DNA of 64,000 nucleotides from Daphnia pulex (GCF_021134715.1 NC_060021.1:3844001-3908000), one strand, 5' to 3'; numbered from the stretch's first letter, positions 1 through 10,007 are shown. A program made the numbers and translations. Notes: generated by a model not told the origin, from the letters alone.

Positions 1-1386
1 AACAACTATCGGCCTGTATCTAATCTTTCTTTTTTGTCCAAAATTATTGAGCGTGTTGTCGTTAGACAACTTCATGATTATCTGGAAACTGAATCTGAGT
101 CTCTCTTCGTCCCCGTGCAGTCGGCCTACAGGCCGTTTCACTCTACTGAAACTGCTCTTTTGAAAGTCTGTAATGATTTACTTGTTTCTGCTGACGAAAA
201 AGATGTAGCTACTGTTGTTGCCTTCCTTGATCAGAGTGCTGCTTTTGACCTTGTTGACCATCAGATCCTTATTGCTCGGCTTTCTGCTAAATTTGGTATT
301 TATGGCCCCACGCTAGCATGGTTTCAATCTTACCTTTCGGATCGGCGTCAATCTGTCAGTGTGTCAGGCCAATTTTCATCTGCTGTTCTTCTCCCCTCTG
401 GTGTTCCTCAAGGGTCTGTTCTCGGTCCTGTCCTGTATATCCTATACACCACCCCGATCCATGAAATATCTACCAGCTATGGTATCTCTGATCATCAGTA
501 TGCCGATGACGACCAGAAATATGTATCATTTCGGATCTCCAAAGATGGTGCTGATCAACGGCGAGCTTTTTCTTCTCTATCTGCCTGCATAGCTGAAACG
601 AGGAGATGGGGTGCGCAAAACATGATCAAATACAACGACTCGAAGACTGAAGTCATGTTGGTGTACTCCAAGCATGTGGGTGTTGAACCTGTTCCTTATT
701 TCCTGACTGTTGGCGACGCTGATATTCGACCGGTCTCTACAGTGAGAAGTCTTGGTGTGATACTTGACTCGCACCTCACCATGGATGCTCAAGTTCGTTC
801 GGCTTGCAAGAAGGCTTTCTACCATTTGAGGAGAATTTCTCAAATAAGAAAATTCCTCACCGAGTCCGCACTTGCTCAACTTATTCATGCCTTTGTCATC
901 ACTCAACTAGACTACTGCAACTCTCTCCTAGTGGGACTGCCGAAGTCATCACCAGATCGTCTCCAGCGTGTCCAGAATGCAGCGGCTCGTCTCATTAAAG
1001 GCGCGAAAAAGTGCGACCCGATTTCTCCTATTCTCCTCGATCTCCATTGGCTCCCTATTGCATTTCGAATTGATTTCAAAATTACGCTGCTCACGTATCG
1101 TTGTCTACACTGTCTGGCTCCTCGTTACTTGTCGTCCCTCCTCCGTCTACCTGTCTCCTCTCGCTTGGCCTGTGATAGACTAATTTCAATGAAGTCCCGT
1201 ACCAATACTTATGGCTGCCGGTCCTTCAAGACGTATGCTCCCCAGCTTTGGAATTCTCTTCCTCAGAATGTCCGTATTGCGTCTTCCCTAGCCCAGTTCC
1301 GCTCTCGCCTGAAGACCCATTTAATAACTGTTGCATTTAGAGATGTAATTGATCAACGTGCTCGTCGGGAAAGAAAGCGCCTTTGA
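1..1386 (+). CDS. LINE reverse transcriptase, C-terminal part (CR1/L2-like, Jockey superfamily)
   Basis: The frame is open from the first base of the window, so the protein begins upstream. It starts with the finger motif NYRPVSNLSFLSKIIE, then QSAYRPFHSTETALL, the first catalytic Asp in FLDQSAAFDLVDH, the GVPQGSVLGP motif and the catalytic YADDDQ box, followed by a thumb and the C-terminal region typical of CR1/L2-like ORF2 (LDYCNSLLVGLP, LHWLPI, FRSRLKTHL). It would copy the LINE RNA into DNA at a nicked target. The stop at 1384-1386 is followed by a very short 3' end. No stop or frameshift is seen in about 460 codons, so this copy is young or was recently active; the endonuclease half is outside the window. 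The clade within CR1/L2 is uncertain. Confidence 0.93.
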   Translation, partial: NNYRPVSNLSFLSKIIERVVVRQLHDYLETESESLFVPVQSAYRPFHSTETALLKVCNDLLVSADEKDVATVVAFLDQSAAFDLVDHQILIARLSAKFGIYGPTLAWFQSYLSDRRQSVSVSGQFSSAVLLPSGVPQGSVLGPVLYILYTTPIHEISTSYGISDHQYADDDQKYVSFRISKDGADQRRAFSSLSACIAETRRWGAQNMIKYNDSKTEVMLVYSKHVGVEPVPYFLTVGDADIRPVSTVRSLGVILDSHLTMDAQVRSACKKAFYHLRRISQIRKFLTESALAQLIHAFVITQLDYCNSLLVGLPKSSPDRLQRVQNAAARLIKGAKKCDPISPILLDLHWLPIAFRIDFKITLLTYRCLHCLAPRYLSSLLRLPVSSRLACDRLISMKSRTNTYGCRSFKTYAPQLWNSLPQNVRIASSLAQFRSRLKTHLITVAFRDVIDQRARRERKRL

Positions 1387-1443
1387 TCATGTTAATGGAA
1401 AAGGCGCTATATTAAGTGAAATACATTATTATTATTATTATTA
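1..1443 (+). mobile_element. CR1/L2-like LINE, 3' part, inserted in BEN-gene exon 1
   Basis: The element ends in a short 3' UTR with an 8-bp hairpin (GCGCCTTT at 1377-1384 with AAAGGCGC at 1400-1407) and an (ATT)n tail at about 1426-1443. A 3' hairpin plus a short tandem-repeat tail instead of poly(A) is usual for CR1/L2-type LINEs. The base after the tail lies inside what is exon 1 of the BEN gene in other array units, so the LINE sits in that exon in the opposite orientation. Its 5' end and any target-site duplication lie outside the window. Confidence 0.88.
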
Positions 1444-2084
1444 CCGGTGTCACAGGCATTTCTTTTAGACATATTCACGCTTTAAAAAACTCAAATATTG
1501 GATGATGACATATGAAAGTGAAAAAATTTGCAGACGAGATTTTTGTGCTGTTTGACATTTCAAACAATGGTGCCAGGCTTATTATTAGGGCGTATATATA
1601 TAAAAAGGTTGTTAGTAAGTCCCTTAAAATATTTAAAATTCTTTCTTTCTTTATTTTTTTTTTAATTTTATATAAAAATATCCGTCTACGATGATTATAA
1701 AGACATAAGTTTATATTATCAACTATGTATGTGTATATATTATTCACTCAACCAAATAAAAAAATATAGATACATCACGATAGCTAACGGTCAGTTGCCA
1801 ATCGGCTAAAATTTTCGTATATGGAAAATCGAAATATTATTAGCTTTTTCTCTGCTATAACATTACTGTGTTTGCACAACTCACATATCTAAGCTAAACG
1901 AAGTAATGAAGCGGCTAAACAACTATAAGCTATCCAATTTCATACTTAAAATAGCTCTAGCTTACATATGTTAAGTTAATTCTAGATAGGGAAAGCTAAA
2001 CTTATCTAACTAAAAACTCACCTATCTAGGACTAGCTAGTAGATAGCTGGTAGCTATTTTGGGCAGCGAGCATTTTCGTACGGG
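1444..2084. mobile_element. BEN element, right-end remnant (copy 0)
   Basis: Contains the first codons of BEN exon 1 (minus strand), the 5' flank, the AGCTA/TAGCT-rich subterminal region and the right terminal inverted repeat ending CGTACGGG at 2084. The rest has been replaced or displaced by the LINE to the left. Confidence 0.82.
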
Positions 2085-2153
2085 AAGGAATATGGCCTTT
2101 GCAAAAATGCAGAATATGCATCTGATTGACAGTCTTTCTAAAAAATACTTATC

Positions 2154-2226
2154 TGTTTCCACCTAGGATCGAACTGAGGTCCATGAGCGTGTTAGACCGA
2201 CGTGATAACCACTAAACTATGGAAAA
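2154..2226 (-). tRNA. tRNA-Val(AAC)-like, T1
   Basis: 73 nt aligning end to end with eukaryotic tRNA-Val(AAC): A-box region TAGTTTAGTGGTTATCACG, loop CTAACAC with anticodon AAC, T loop TTCGATC. The first base of the acceptor stem is changed (TTTTCC for GTTTCC). Probably a decaying copy. Confidence 0.72.
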
Positions 2227-2322
2227 TTACCGTCAACACTGAATTTTTCTGAAATGACTACAAAATACTAACGATGGTCTCCCAACATATAAAATAAATC
2301 TACAATATTTGCAAATATGTAA

Positions 2323-2395
2323 CGCCCAACGGGGGGCTCGAACCCCCGACCCTGAGATTAAGAGTCTCATGCTCTACCGACTGAGCTAGCCAGTC
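2323..2395 (-). tRNA. tRNA-Lys(CTT), T1
   Basis: 73 nt matching eukaryotic tRNA-Lys: TAGCTCAGTCGGTAGAGC A box, anticodon loop CTCTTAA, GGTTCGAGC B box, discriminator G. One acceptor mismatch (GACTGGC instead of GCCTGGC) sets this copy apart from T2-T4. Confidence 0.85.
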
Positions 2396-2613
2396 CTGAA
2401 ATTAGGGTCTATTCCAATGTTATCAATCAAGTTTTAATTGACCATATTTTGTACTGTCCACTAGCCGTGAACGAAGTTTTATGATGATTGTTTGGTTCTT
2501 TGTGGGGAGTTCACAGTTGCCTTATACTTCTAATCGTCTAGATGAGATACACTACTATTAATATTTTTTTTTTACTTTTCCTCGGATATTATTTATTCCC
2601 ATAGCGTTTCTGA

Positions 2614-2670
2614 TGCTTCCACCTAGGAACAAACTGAGGATTTTCATATAACCTCTACACTATGGCATAC
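2614..2670 (-). tRNA. Val/Thr-like tRNA relic, T1 (shortened)
   Basis: Minus-strand relic with an A-box-like start TAGTGTAGAGGTTAT; the anticodon arm is deleted. See the T2 copy for the longer form. Confidence 0.45.
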
Positions 2671-2932
2671 CGGAAGTCAACTGCAAGATTTTATTATTTT
2701 TGGCCGTAGTAAAAACGTAATGTTTGCTTTCCTAATGGGTGTCGTTAGTTAATCAGCATGCATCTGTGTCGCAATTGGCTTGCGCGTTCGGCTGCTATCA
2801 TAGATTCTCCTTTGGTGTTTATGGATTTCTTCCCTCTTCCAGTGCAATGAGCCAGTGACGCGAGCTGTGGAGAAAAAAGTTTTAATATATGCCACATCAG
2901 TAGTGAAAAGGAATTTAGGTACATATGATGTG

Positions 2933-2969
2933 GTCAGGATGGCCAAGGCTAAGGCGTCAACTCCTGACA
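2933..2969 (+). tRNA. Internally deleted tRNA-Leu, T1 (37 nt)
   Basis: GTCAGGATGGCC start and a TCCTGAC+A end; D arm damaged by a further 3-nt loss. Confidence 0.55.
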
Positions 2970-3146
2970 ACCATATCGTTATCTGAATCATCGCTTTGCA
3001 CCATAATTAGAGAGGTTGCTTTGATATAGTGATAGAGAATGCTTAATGTACCCACTATACCAGGTCACCAAGTGGTAATACTGGTCGATTTTCTGTAATT
3101 TAAAAAGATGCTACAATACGAAAGTGATGACGCTCACTTATATCAA

Positions 3147-3218
3147 GTGATGGTAGTATAGTGGTTAGCATAGTTGCCTTCCATGCAATTGACCCGAGTT
3201 CGATTCTCGGCTATCGTT
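3147..3218 (+). tRNA. tRNA-Gly(TCC)-like, T1
   Basis: 72 nt aligning along its length with tRNA-Gly(TCC): TAGTGGTTAGCATAG A box, loop CTTCCAT with TCC anticodon, GAGTTCGATTC B box. Acceptor strands GTGATGG/CTATCGT pair with several wobble pairs. Confidence 0.8.
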
Positions 3219-3590
3219 ATTTAGCTATTAATTATAGTTCTTAGCAGACTAGTCAACCTACGGAGTTGAAGTCAATTTTCAAAAATGATACTTTTTAGGT
3301 AAAAATTTAGTTGTTCATTTCTTTTTCGCTCACACATGAATAATTGACAAAATAACTCCTTGTAAGTCATATCTTGAATTGGCGTTGAAGAAAAATCAAA
3401 AATACTGCTTTGATAAGCTGGGAAACACCACTTCAATGAATTTGAATTTGATATCTTTACCGTTTCGCTTATTCAAAGCGATTTATTCTTACAGGATATG
3501 TGGATCAATGTCCAATACACCATTAAAAGTTAATTGAATCAATGAATTCATAAAAACATCCGTGATGTTTATGAAATAGAAACAAGAAGA

Positions 3591-3620
3591 ACAGCACAGC
3601 ACAGCACAGCACAGCACAGC
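3591..3620 (+). repeat. (ACAGC)n microsatellite upstream of tRNA-Asn
   Basis: Six copies here. Homologous sites: about 9926-9950 and 16256-16280 (five, one imperfect), 22642-22671 (six), 38432-38451 and 53387-53406 (four). Copy number varies between units. Confidence 0.9.
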
Positions 3621-3677
3621 AGCTGCACAAAAATGTATTTTTTGCTTTCCTAATGGGTGTCGTTAGCTAATTAGCAT

Positions 3678-3751
3678 GCCTCTGTGGCGCAATTGGCTAT
3701 CGCGTTCGGCTATTAACCGGAAGGCTGGTGGTTCGATCCCACCCAGGCGCG
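3678..3751 (+). tRNA. tRNA-Asn-like, T1, anticodon changed to ATT
   Basis: 74 nt in the tRNA-Asn frame (CTGTGGCGCAAT, CGCGTTCGG, GGTTCGATCCC). The loop reads CTATTAA, so GTT became ATT; the acceptor has one mismatch (CAGGCGC) and the D arm reads GGCTATCGCG. Confidence 0.78.
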
Positions 3752-4632
3752 CATGGTGATTGAAATCTATTGCTCTATTTTAAACTCTTTTTCTCATGAC
3801 TTTATACCCGACTAAAGCTTGCATTGTAGAGTGCACACTCACGATATGGCTTCTTTAGCTGATGATTGTTGAATGTACTGAACATTTGCAGCGTAGGGTG
3901 CACACGCATCATGTTAATTTTCTTTTGGAGCTACTGTTCCAGGTTCAGGTGTAATCTATCATAGATTCCCCTCTGCTGATGTTTATGGACTTCTTCCCCA
4001 TCCAGCGCAAGTCATTTCCCACATTCCTAAAACCAAAGGGCATTGTCGATTGGCTAAAGAAGAAAGTCTCTTAAGGGCTATATCACCTGCACAACAACCG
4101 CAGTCGCCATTGATCCCCCCTGTCTGTTGACTTCTTCCGGATACTGCATTGCGAATATTTTCAGATTGTCAGAGTGTAGATTTCATTCACAACCCGTACG
4201 AAAATTTCAGCCTGTTTGTAGCTGACCGTTAGCTTACAACGCGGGGGCTATTAGCTTATCATGCCAAGCTTACAGTGAGGTTTTTTTGTCCCTTTTCCCA
4301 CTGGACAAAAACAGCTAAAAGCCATTACAAATTAGGTTGTCTACAGCTGACTTCTAGTTGAAAAGTTCCAACGTATTTTTAATTAAGATTTCCCTAGCTT
4401 TTTCTTTCGAGCTAAAAATGGACTTTTAGACAGTTGAATTTAAGCTCATTTGTAGCATATTAAAAATGAATTATTTTACCGGAAATATATTTATGCCTAA
4501 TACACCTATATTTTAATAAAATTAACTTAAATAAATAAATCAAAATATTTTCTCTCGTCTTTGTATTTTCATGAAACATCTGAACAGATGTTTGATGTTT
4601 AACAAGGCATGTTTAAAAACACAGCAGCACAT

Positions 4633-4670
4633 ACTCTCTTAAAATGTAATAGATAACATTTTAAGAGAGT
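4633..4670. repeat. 15-bp-arm inverted repeat downstream of BEN gene
   Basis: ACTCTCTTAAAATGT at 4633-4647 and its complement at 4656-4670, loop of 8. It lies just past the BEN stop codon (4744, minus strand), next to another short hairpin (AAACATCTG/CAGATGTTT at 4574-4593). Present in all units; one arm mismatch in T4 and T5. Possible RNA 3'-end structure or small element remnant. Confidence 0.75.
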
Positions 4671-4743
4671 AACACAAAAACAAATCGTGAAAAACAAAAA
4701 AAAAAGTAAAGAAGGTTTCGAGACTGGTGAGAGGCGATATCTT

Positions 4744-7700
4744 CTATTCATGGTCTTCCTGAGATTGTGGATTTTTCTTCTTTTTTAGGTGGGTGTGACA
4801 GGCCAATAACCTTGTTCCAATTGCCTTATCGATTTGGGTGGTTGATAGAACAGCCATAGTCGTAACGCTCCCTTTTTCATCCTTGATTGAAAATGCCTCG
4901 TCCCATGCTGCTTGCATGAAATCTAATAAATAAAATTGTTATTTATAATACATCGTAAATCTCTATAAACTTGTTTGGTTTCTTACTGTGAATAGCCTCT
5001 CGGATTTTGTCCGGAATTTTCGGTTTTGGAATAGCGTCAGGAATTCCTGGACTTTTTCTGCCTGACAGTGACATATTTGCCAGTTGCTCAGGTGAAAATA
5101 AATTTTCCAAGATGACAGTAACTGCGCGATTCCGAGAAAACTCTGTCTGACCACTAGACTTCAAGATTGTTTTCACTTGTTTAGGCACAGTTTCGCAGAT
5201 GAAAACTTCTCCCCATAGTTTTACCTACACTAACAATAAGCATTTAAGAAATAAAGCCCTTTTACTATTTTTTTAAATCTATTACCAATTTTGCACCGAT
5301 GTGGCAAGAACTTGACGATGGACTACTTAAATATTGCGATGGAACACCAAAACCTGGAGGTTGTACATTTAGTTGACTGTGCACTGCTGGTGATGATATG
5401 ATCCCAACGAGACTTTTCATTCCCTCAAGTGTTTCCTTCATCTCTATAAATATATAAGGTCATTTATACACACGCAAAATTTGAAAATATATAAATTATA
5501 CCTCGGACAAGAACTATCGGCTCTTCTTTCTCCAAACCTTCAATTTTTTCTCTTAGCTCAATATTTTCAAATTCTTTATATGCAATGGTATTGTAGTCAG
5601 TAACTTTTCTTCTAAAACCCGATTTTTTTTCCTCAATGATTCATTTTCCTGAATAAATCACAAGGAAGGAAATTGTTAAGTGAATAGAAAGGAATTGTCA
5701 TGAAAAAAATAAATATAATAACGCACTTACTTTTTTTAGTTCTTCGAATAATATCTTTGCAATCAAGATTTGGAACATTATCACTACCAGAAGGCAGAGC
5801 ACCCGAGTTTTCTTTCTCACTTATGATGACAAAGACTTGATCCTTATGAACCTTTGTTTCTTTTTGATGTTCATTACTAGGAGACACATCTGCTATCTGC
5901 CTTGATTGTGATGAAGTTGAGTGTATACTTCCAAAAAAGTCATCATCCTTTTCCTTTTCTTCTTCAAAGTTTGAGTCTATTAAACAATCAAGTGAGAATG
6001 TAAAATTATTTTGGCAGATAATTAAAGTGGATCAAATTTACCAGAACTTTCAGGGTATTCTAATTTTCTTTTTACACCCTGTTTTTCTGGCACCAGTGAT
6101 TCAATAGCCTTTTGTTGGAACGGAACTGCCGAGGGAACTGCTGCCTTTGGTTTAGCCAGAGAAGTTGATTTTGACTTGACAGGCACTGTTTTCTGTTTGA
6201 CTGCAGAAACCTCTTTTGATTGTTGAACAGAAGGAACGTTAACAGACTTTCTTGGACTTTTCATTATTCCTGGTGTGGGACACTTTGATGTTGGATAACT
6301 GTTTGTTCTTTTTCCTACAGTTGTCTTCAACAACTCTTTGCCATGAAGTTCTAGTAGAAGCTTGTTCCTTTCAGCTGAAATTTCTTTCGAACTCTCTGTA
6401 AATTGTGACAAAAACCAAACAATAGTAAAGAGTAGGAAATTGTTGATGTAAATGTCATACCAGAAAAGCAGTTTACAACACCAGACTTAAAAATGTGCTT
6501 CCATCACCATCAGTGAAATCCTTCGAATAACTAAAAAGGTTCCACTCCGTCTTGGAGGTAGAATTCCATCTATGTTTGAAGAAAGAGGTTGATGTTTTAA
6601 AGAATCAGTTACTGTAACAATACTTCTAACATTTACCTAAAGGCAACCGCCTTTTTACTTGCTATCCAGGAATTAAGCAGAGTTTCACAGTCTTCTTTAG
6701 TTTCACTTATTGGTAAAGGAAGTTTCGGTCTGAAAAACGAACTAAGAGATGTTATAAAAACTCCATCAGAAGCAGTGACCAGAATATAAAGTCCAAAAGG
6801 GTTGTTTTGAACTATATTGTTGGTCATCTTTGAAAAAAATTGCTAAATATGACTAAAAAAGCACATAAGGTCTTGGACAGGATTCGTCGTGCTTGACTTA
6901 CGAATGCTGTAAGACTTGGGCGGGAAAAAGATCACACCATCATTGATGTTGCCAAGTGTAAACTAATAAATCAACATGTAAAACTGTGGTGAAAATGTTT
7001 GTTTTTTTCAGTATTTAAAATCATCTGTCAATTCATAATAAGTGAAGTCAAGTAGAAAAAATATGGAAGAAAGATATATTTCATGGAAAAATCTTCGATA
7101 CATGTATTTCTGTAGTCCTCGAAACATTTTCATTGACCACATAATTGAAACAAACACACAGTACACAGACTGATGATGAGTGAGTGTTTTGCAAGTAAAA
7201 GCCTCATCATCTTGAGTATCAGAAATAGCAGAATCGTCAGAATTACTGTGATGTTGATCTTGAAGTAACCCATGTTGGTGATGTTCGATGTTGCCTGCAT
7301 TGACTTCTGAATAATAATTTTCAATCTATTTCGAAAAGTAAAAACCATATTTATTATACTTTAAAATAAACTTTGTGCAAAATGTATAATACCTCGCTTG
7401 TGTCTTCACTGAAAACCTCCCCATGGTTTAATTGAACCACTTGAGACACTGGATTACCATCTCTATTTTGGTAAAATAGGTTTTTGACGGACTGCAGCAT
7501 ATGATTATCAGTGATTATTATTGGAAATCCGTTTTCTCATTTAATGATAATTACCTCAGAGTTTGAACTTGTTGAAGGTTGTAAAGACCGAATCACCGAC
7601 GATGACGCTAGCAAATGTGTTGGTGGGCTGGCAAGGGCGTCACAATTTGACTGCAACAACTCATTTGCTGCAATCACTCTTAACTCTTTTACTTTTTCAT

Positions 7701-7788
7701 CCATTAACAATTCATTTTTTATTCGTCTTTTAACGGTTTTCTTATGTAAAAGACCGGTGTCACAGGCATTTCTTTTAGACATATTCAC
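4744..7788 (-). CDS. BEN-domain protein gene, copy 1 (about 11 exons, disrupted)
   Basis: Spliced minus-strand gene. Exons read by eye: 7788-7555, 7491-7393, one starting 7325, one ending 6637, one short exon near 6570, then 6395-6042, 5976-5731, 5648-5502, 5443-5286, 5224-4987 and 4922-4744, with GT-AG ends and matching phases. Order in the protein: MSKRN basic N-terminus, a region with KSYSIRKSS and LYILVTASDGVF, a Ser/Lys-rich linker, an acidic segment, a coiled coil (KDIIIEELKK, ENESLREKNRVLEEK in the better copies), then the BEN domain (ILENLFSPEQLANMSLSGRK) and a basic tail. BEN domains bind DNA or chromatin proteins, so a nuclear role is expected. Copy 1 has a 2-nt loss near 5745-5752 and a 1-nt loss in the coiled-coil exon relative to copies 4 and 5, plus a stop in the exon upstream of 6830. 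It is either transposon cargo or a captured host gene. Confidence 0.8.
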
Positions 7789-8462
7789 GCTTTAAAAAAC
7801 TCAAATATTGGATGATGACATATGAAAGTGAAAAAATTTGCAGACGAGATTTTTGTGCTGTTTGACATTTCAAACAATGGTGCCAGGCTTATTATTAGGG
7901 CGTATATATATAAAAAGGTTGTTAGTAAGTCCCTTAAAATATTTAAAATTCTTTCTTTCTTTATTTTTTTTTTAATTTTATATAAAAATATCCGTCTACG
8001 ATGATTATAAAGACATAAGTTTATATTATCAACTATGTATGTGTATATATTATTCACTCAACCAAATAAAAATATATAGATACATCACGATAGCTAACGG
8101 TCAGTTGCCAATCGGCTAAAATTTTCGTATACGGAAAATCGAAATATGATTAGCTTTTTCTCTGCTATAACATAACTGTGTTTGCACAACTCACATATCT
8201 AAGCTAAACGAAGTAATGAAGCGGCTAAACAACTATAAGCTATCCAATTTCATACTTAAATAGCTCTAGCTTACATATGTTAAGTTAATTCTAGATAGGG
8301 AAAGCTAAACTTATCTAACTAAAAACTCCCCTATCTAGGACTAGCTAGTAGATAGCTGGTAGCTATTTTGGGCAGCGAGCATTTTCGTACGGGAAGGAAT
8401 ATGGCCTTTGCAAAAATGCAGAATATGCATCTGATTGACAGTCTTTCTAAAAAATACTTATC

Positions 8463-8535
8463 TGTTTCCACCTAGGATCGAACTGACGTCCTTGAGCGTG
8501 TTAGACCGACGTGATAACCACTAAACTATGGAAAC
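8463..8535 (-). tRNA. tRNA-Val(AAC)-like, T2
   Basis: 73 nt; acceptor GTTTCC/GGAAAC restored, anticodon AAC kept. A GGTCCT to GACGTC type change lies in the variable/T-arm region. Functional status uncertain. Confidence 0.74.
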
Positions 8536-8631
8536 TTTCTGTCAACACTGAATTTTTCTGAAATAACTACAAAATACTAACGATGGTCTCCCAACATCTA
8601 AATTAAATCTACAATATTTGCAAATATGTAA

Positions 8632-8704
8632 CGCCCAACAGGGGGCTCGAACCCCCGACCCTGAGATTAAGAGTCTCATGCTCAACCGACTGAGCTAGCC
8701 AGGC
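8632..8704 (-). tRNA. tRNA-Lys(CTT), T2
   Basis: 73 nt, acceptor stem fully paired with wobble; one D-loop change (GGTTGAGC for GGTAGAGC) and one G-U pair in the T stem. Confidence 0.85.
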
Positions 8705-8922
8705 CTGAAATTAGGGTCTATTCCAATGTTATCAATCAAGTTTTAATTGACCATATTTTGTACTGTCCACTAGCCGTGAACGAAGTTTTATGATGATTGT
8801 TTGGTTCTTTGTGAGGAGTTCACAGTTGCCTTATACTTCTAATCGTCTAGATGGGATACACTACTATTAATACTTTTTTTTTACTTTTCCTCGGATATTA
8901 TTTATTCCCATAGCGTTTCTGA

Positions 8923-8996
8923 TGCTTCCACCTAGGAACGAACTGAGGGTTTTCAGCTTACGAAGACGACGTGATAACCTCTACCCTATGGCATAC
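8923..8996 (-). tRNA. Val/Thr-like tRNA relic, T2
   Basis: 74 nt. A-box-like TAGGGTAGAGGTTATCACG, a loop TTCGTAA that would give anticodon CGT (Thr) if the fold is right, and a B-box-like TTCGTTC. The acceptor arms do not pair well. It looks like an old duplicate of the neighbouring tRNA-Val. Non-functional by eye. Confidence 0.5.
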
Positions 8997-9259
8997 CGGA
9001 AGTCAACTGTAAGATTTTATTATTTTTGGACGTAGTAAAAACGTAATGTTTGCTTTCCTAATGGGTGTCGTTAGTTAATCAGCATTTATCTGTGTCGCAA
9101 TTGGCTTGCGCGTTCGGCTGCTATCATAGATTCCCCTTTGGTGTTTATGGATTTCTTCTCTCTTCCAGTGCAATGAGCCAGTGACGCGAGCCAGTGGAGA
9201 AAAAAGTTTTAATATATGCCACATCAGTAGTGAAAAGGAATTTAGGTACATATGATGTG

Positions 9260-9296
9260 GTCAGGATGGCCAAGGCTAAGGCGTCAACTCCTGACA
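9260..9296 (+). tRNA. Internally deleted tRNA-Leu, T2 (37 nt)
   Basis: Same as the T1 copy. Confidence 0.55.
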
Positions 9297-9481
9297 ACCA
9301 TATCGTTATCTGAATTTAAATGATCATCGCTTTGCACCATAATTAGAGAGGTTGCTTTGATATAGTGATAGAGAATGCTTAATGTACCACTATACCAGGT
9401 CACCAAGTGGTAATACTGGTCCATTTTCTGTAATTTAAAAAGATGTGACAATACGAAAGTGATGACGCTCACGCATATCAA

Positions 9482-9553
9482 GTGATGGTGGCATAGTGCT
9501 TAGCATAGTTGCCTTCCATGCAAATGACCCGAGTTCGATTCTCGGCTATCGTT
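9482..9553 (+). tRNA. tRNA-Gly(TCC)-like, T2
   Basis: 72 nt; A box altered to GGCATAGTGCTTAGCATAG, anticodon TCC kept. Confidence 0.77.
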
Positions 9554-10007
9554 ATTTAGCTATTAATTATAGTTCTTAGCAGACTAGTCAACCTACGGAG
9601 TTGAAGTCAATTTTCAAGAATGATACTTTTTAGGTAAAAATATAGTTGTTCATTTCTTTTTCGCTCACACATGAATAATTGACAAGATAACTCCTTATAA
9701 GTCATATCTTGCATTGGCGTTGAAGAAAAATCAAAAATACTGCTTTGATAAGCTGGAAAACACCACTTCAATGAATTTGAATTTGATATCTTTACTGTTT
9801 CGCTTATTCAAAGCGATTTATTCTTACAGGATATGTGAATCAAGGTCCAATACACCATGAAAAGTTAATTAAATCAATGAATTCATAAAAACATCCGTGA
9901 TGTTTATGAAATAGAAACAAGAAGAACAGCCCAGCACAGCACAGCACAGCAGTTGCACAAAAATGTATTCTTTGCTTTCCTAATGGGTGTCGTTAGCTAA
10001 TCAGCAT

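Larger units (their letters stand above)
1444..7753. repeat. Tandem array unit T1 (short form, ~6.31 kb)
   Basis: Boundaries are set by the recurring anchor CCGGTGTCACAGG inside BEN exon 1. The unit runs from that anchor through the right end of the BEN element, the tRNA cassette, and the next BEN element to the next anchor. It is near-identical to T2 by eye, with single-base differences and small indels. The left junction is the LINE tail. Confidence 0.95.
4193..8393. mobile_element. BEN element copy 1 (~4.2 kb DNA element with 13-bp TIRs)
   Basis: The left end begins CCCGTACGAAAAT and the right end finishes with its exact inverted complement, both next to the dinucleotide AA. In the long units the same flanks are joined directly as ATTCACAAGGAATATGG, giving an empty site and hence a 2-bp AA target duplication. 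The left ~45 bp also match, in inverse, an internal stretch at about 8089-8134, so the right side has an inner and an outer terminal repeat. AGCT-rich subterminal repeats are common in CACTA-type elements. The only gene seen inside is the minus-strand BEN gene; there is no transposase, so it would depend on one in trans. The superfamily is not certain. Confidence 0.8.

Noticed and set aside
1475-1747. 90-codon minus-strand ORF (starting MNNIYTYIVDN) and its plus-strand partner, repeated in T1-T3
   Set aside because: Lies in the AT-rich subterminal part of the BEN element and overlaps its own reverse ORF; low-complexity Lys/Ile composition, no motif, and broken by indels in T4-T6.
3591-3620. 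CRISPR-like or satellite array
   Set aside because: Only a pentanucleotide microsatellite; no spacers or longer periodic units besides the multi-kb tandem repeat.
5633-5887. Continuous ORF reading SKCVIIFIFFMTIPFYSL across a BEN intron
   Set aside because: Read-through of an intron with clear GTAAGT and TTTATTCAG signals; the hydrophobic stretch is intronic sequence.
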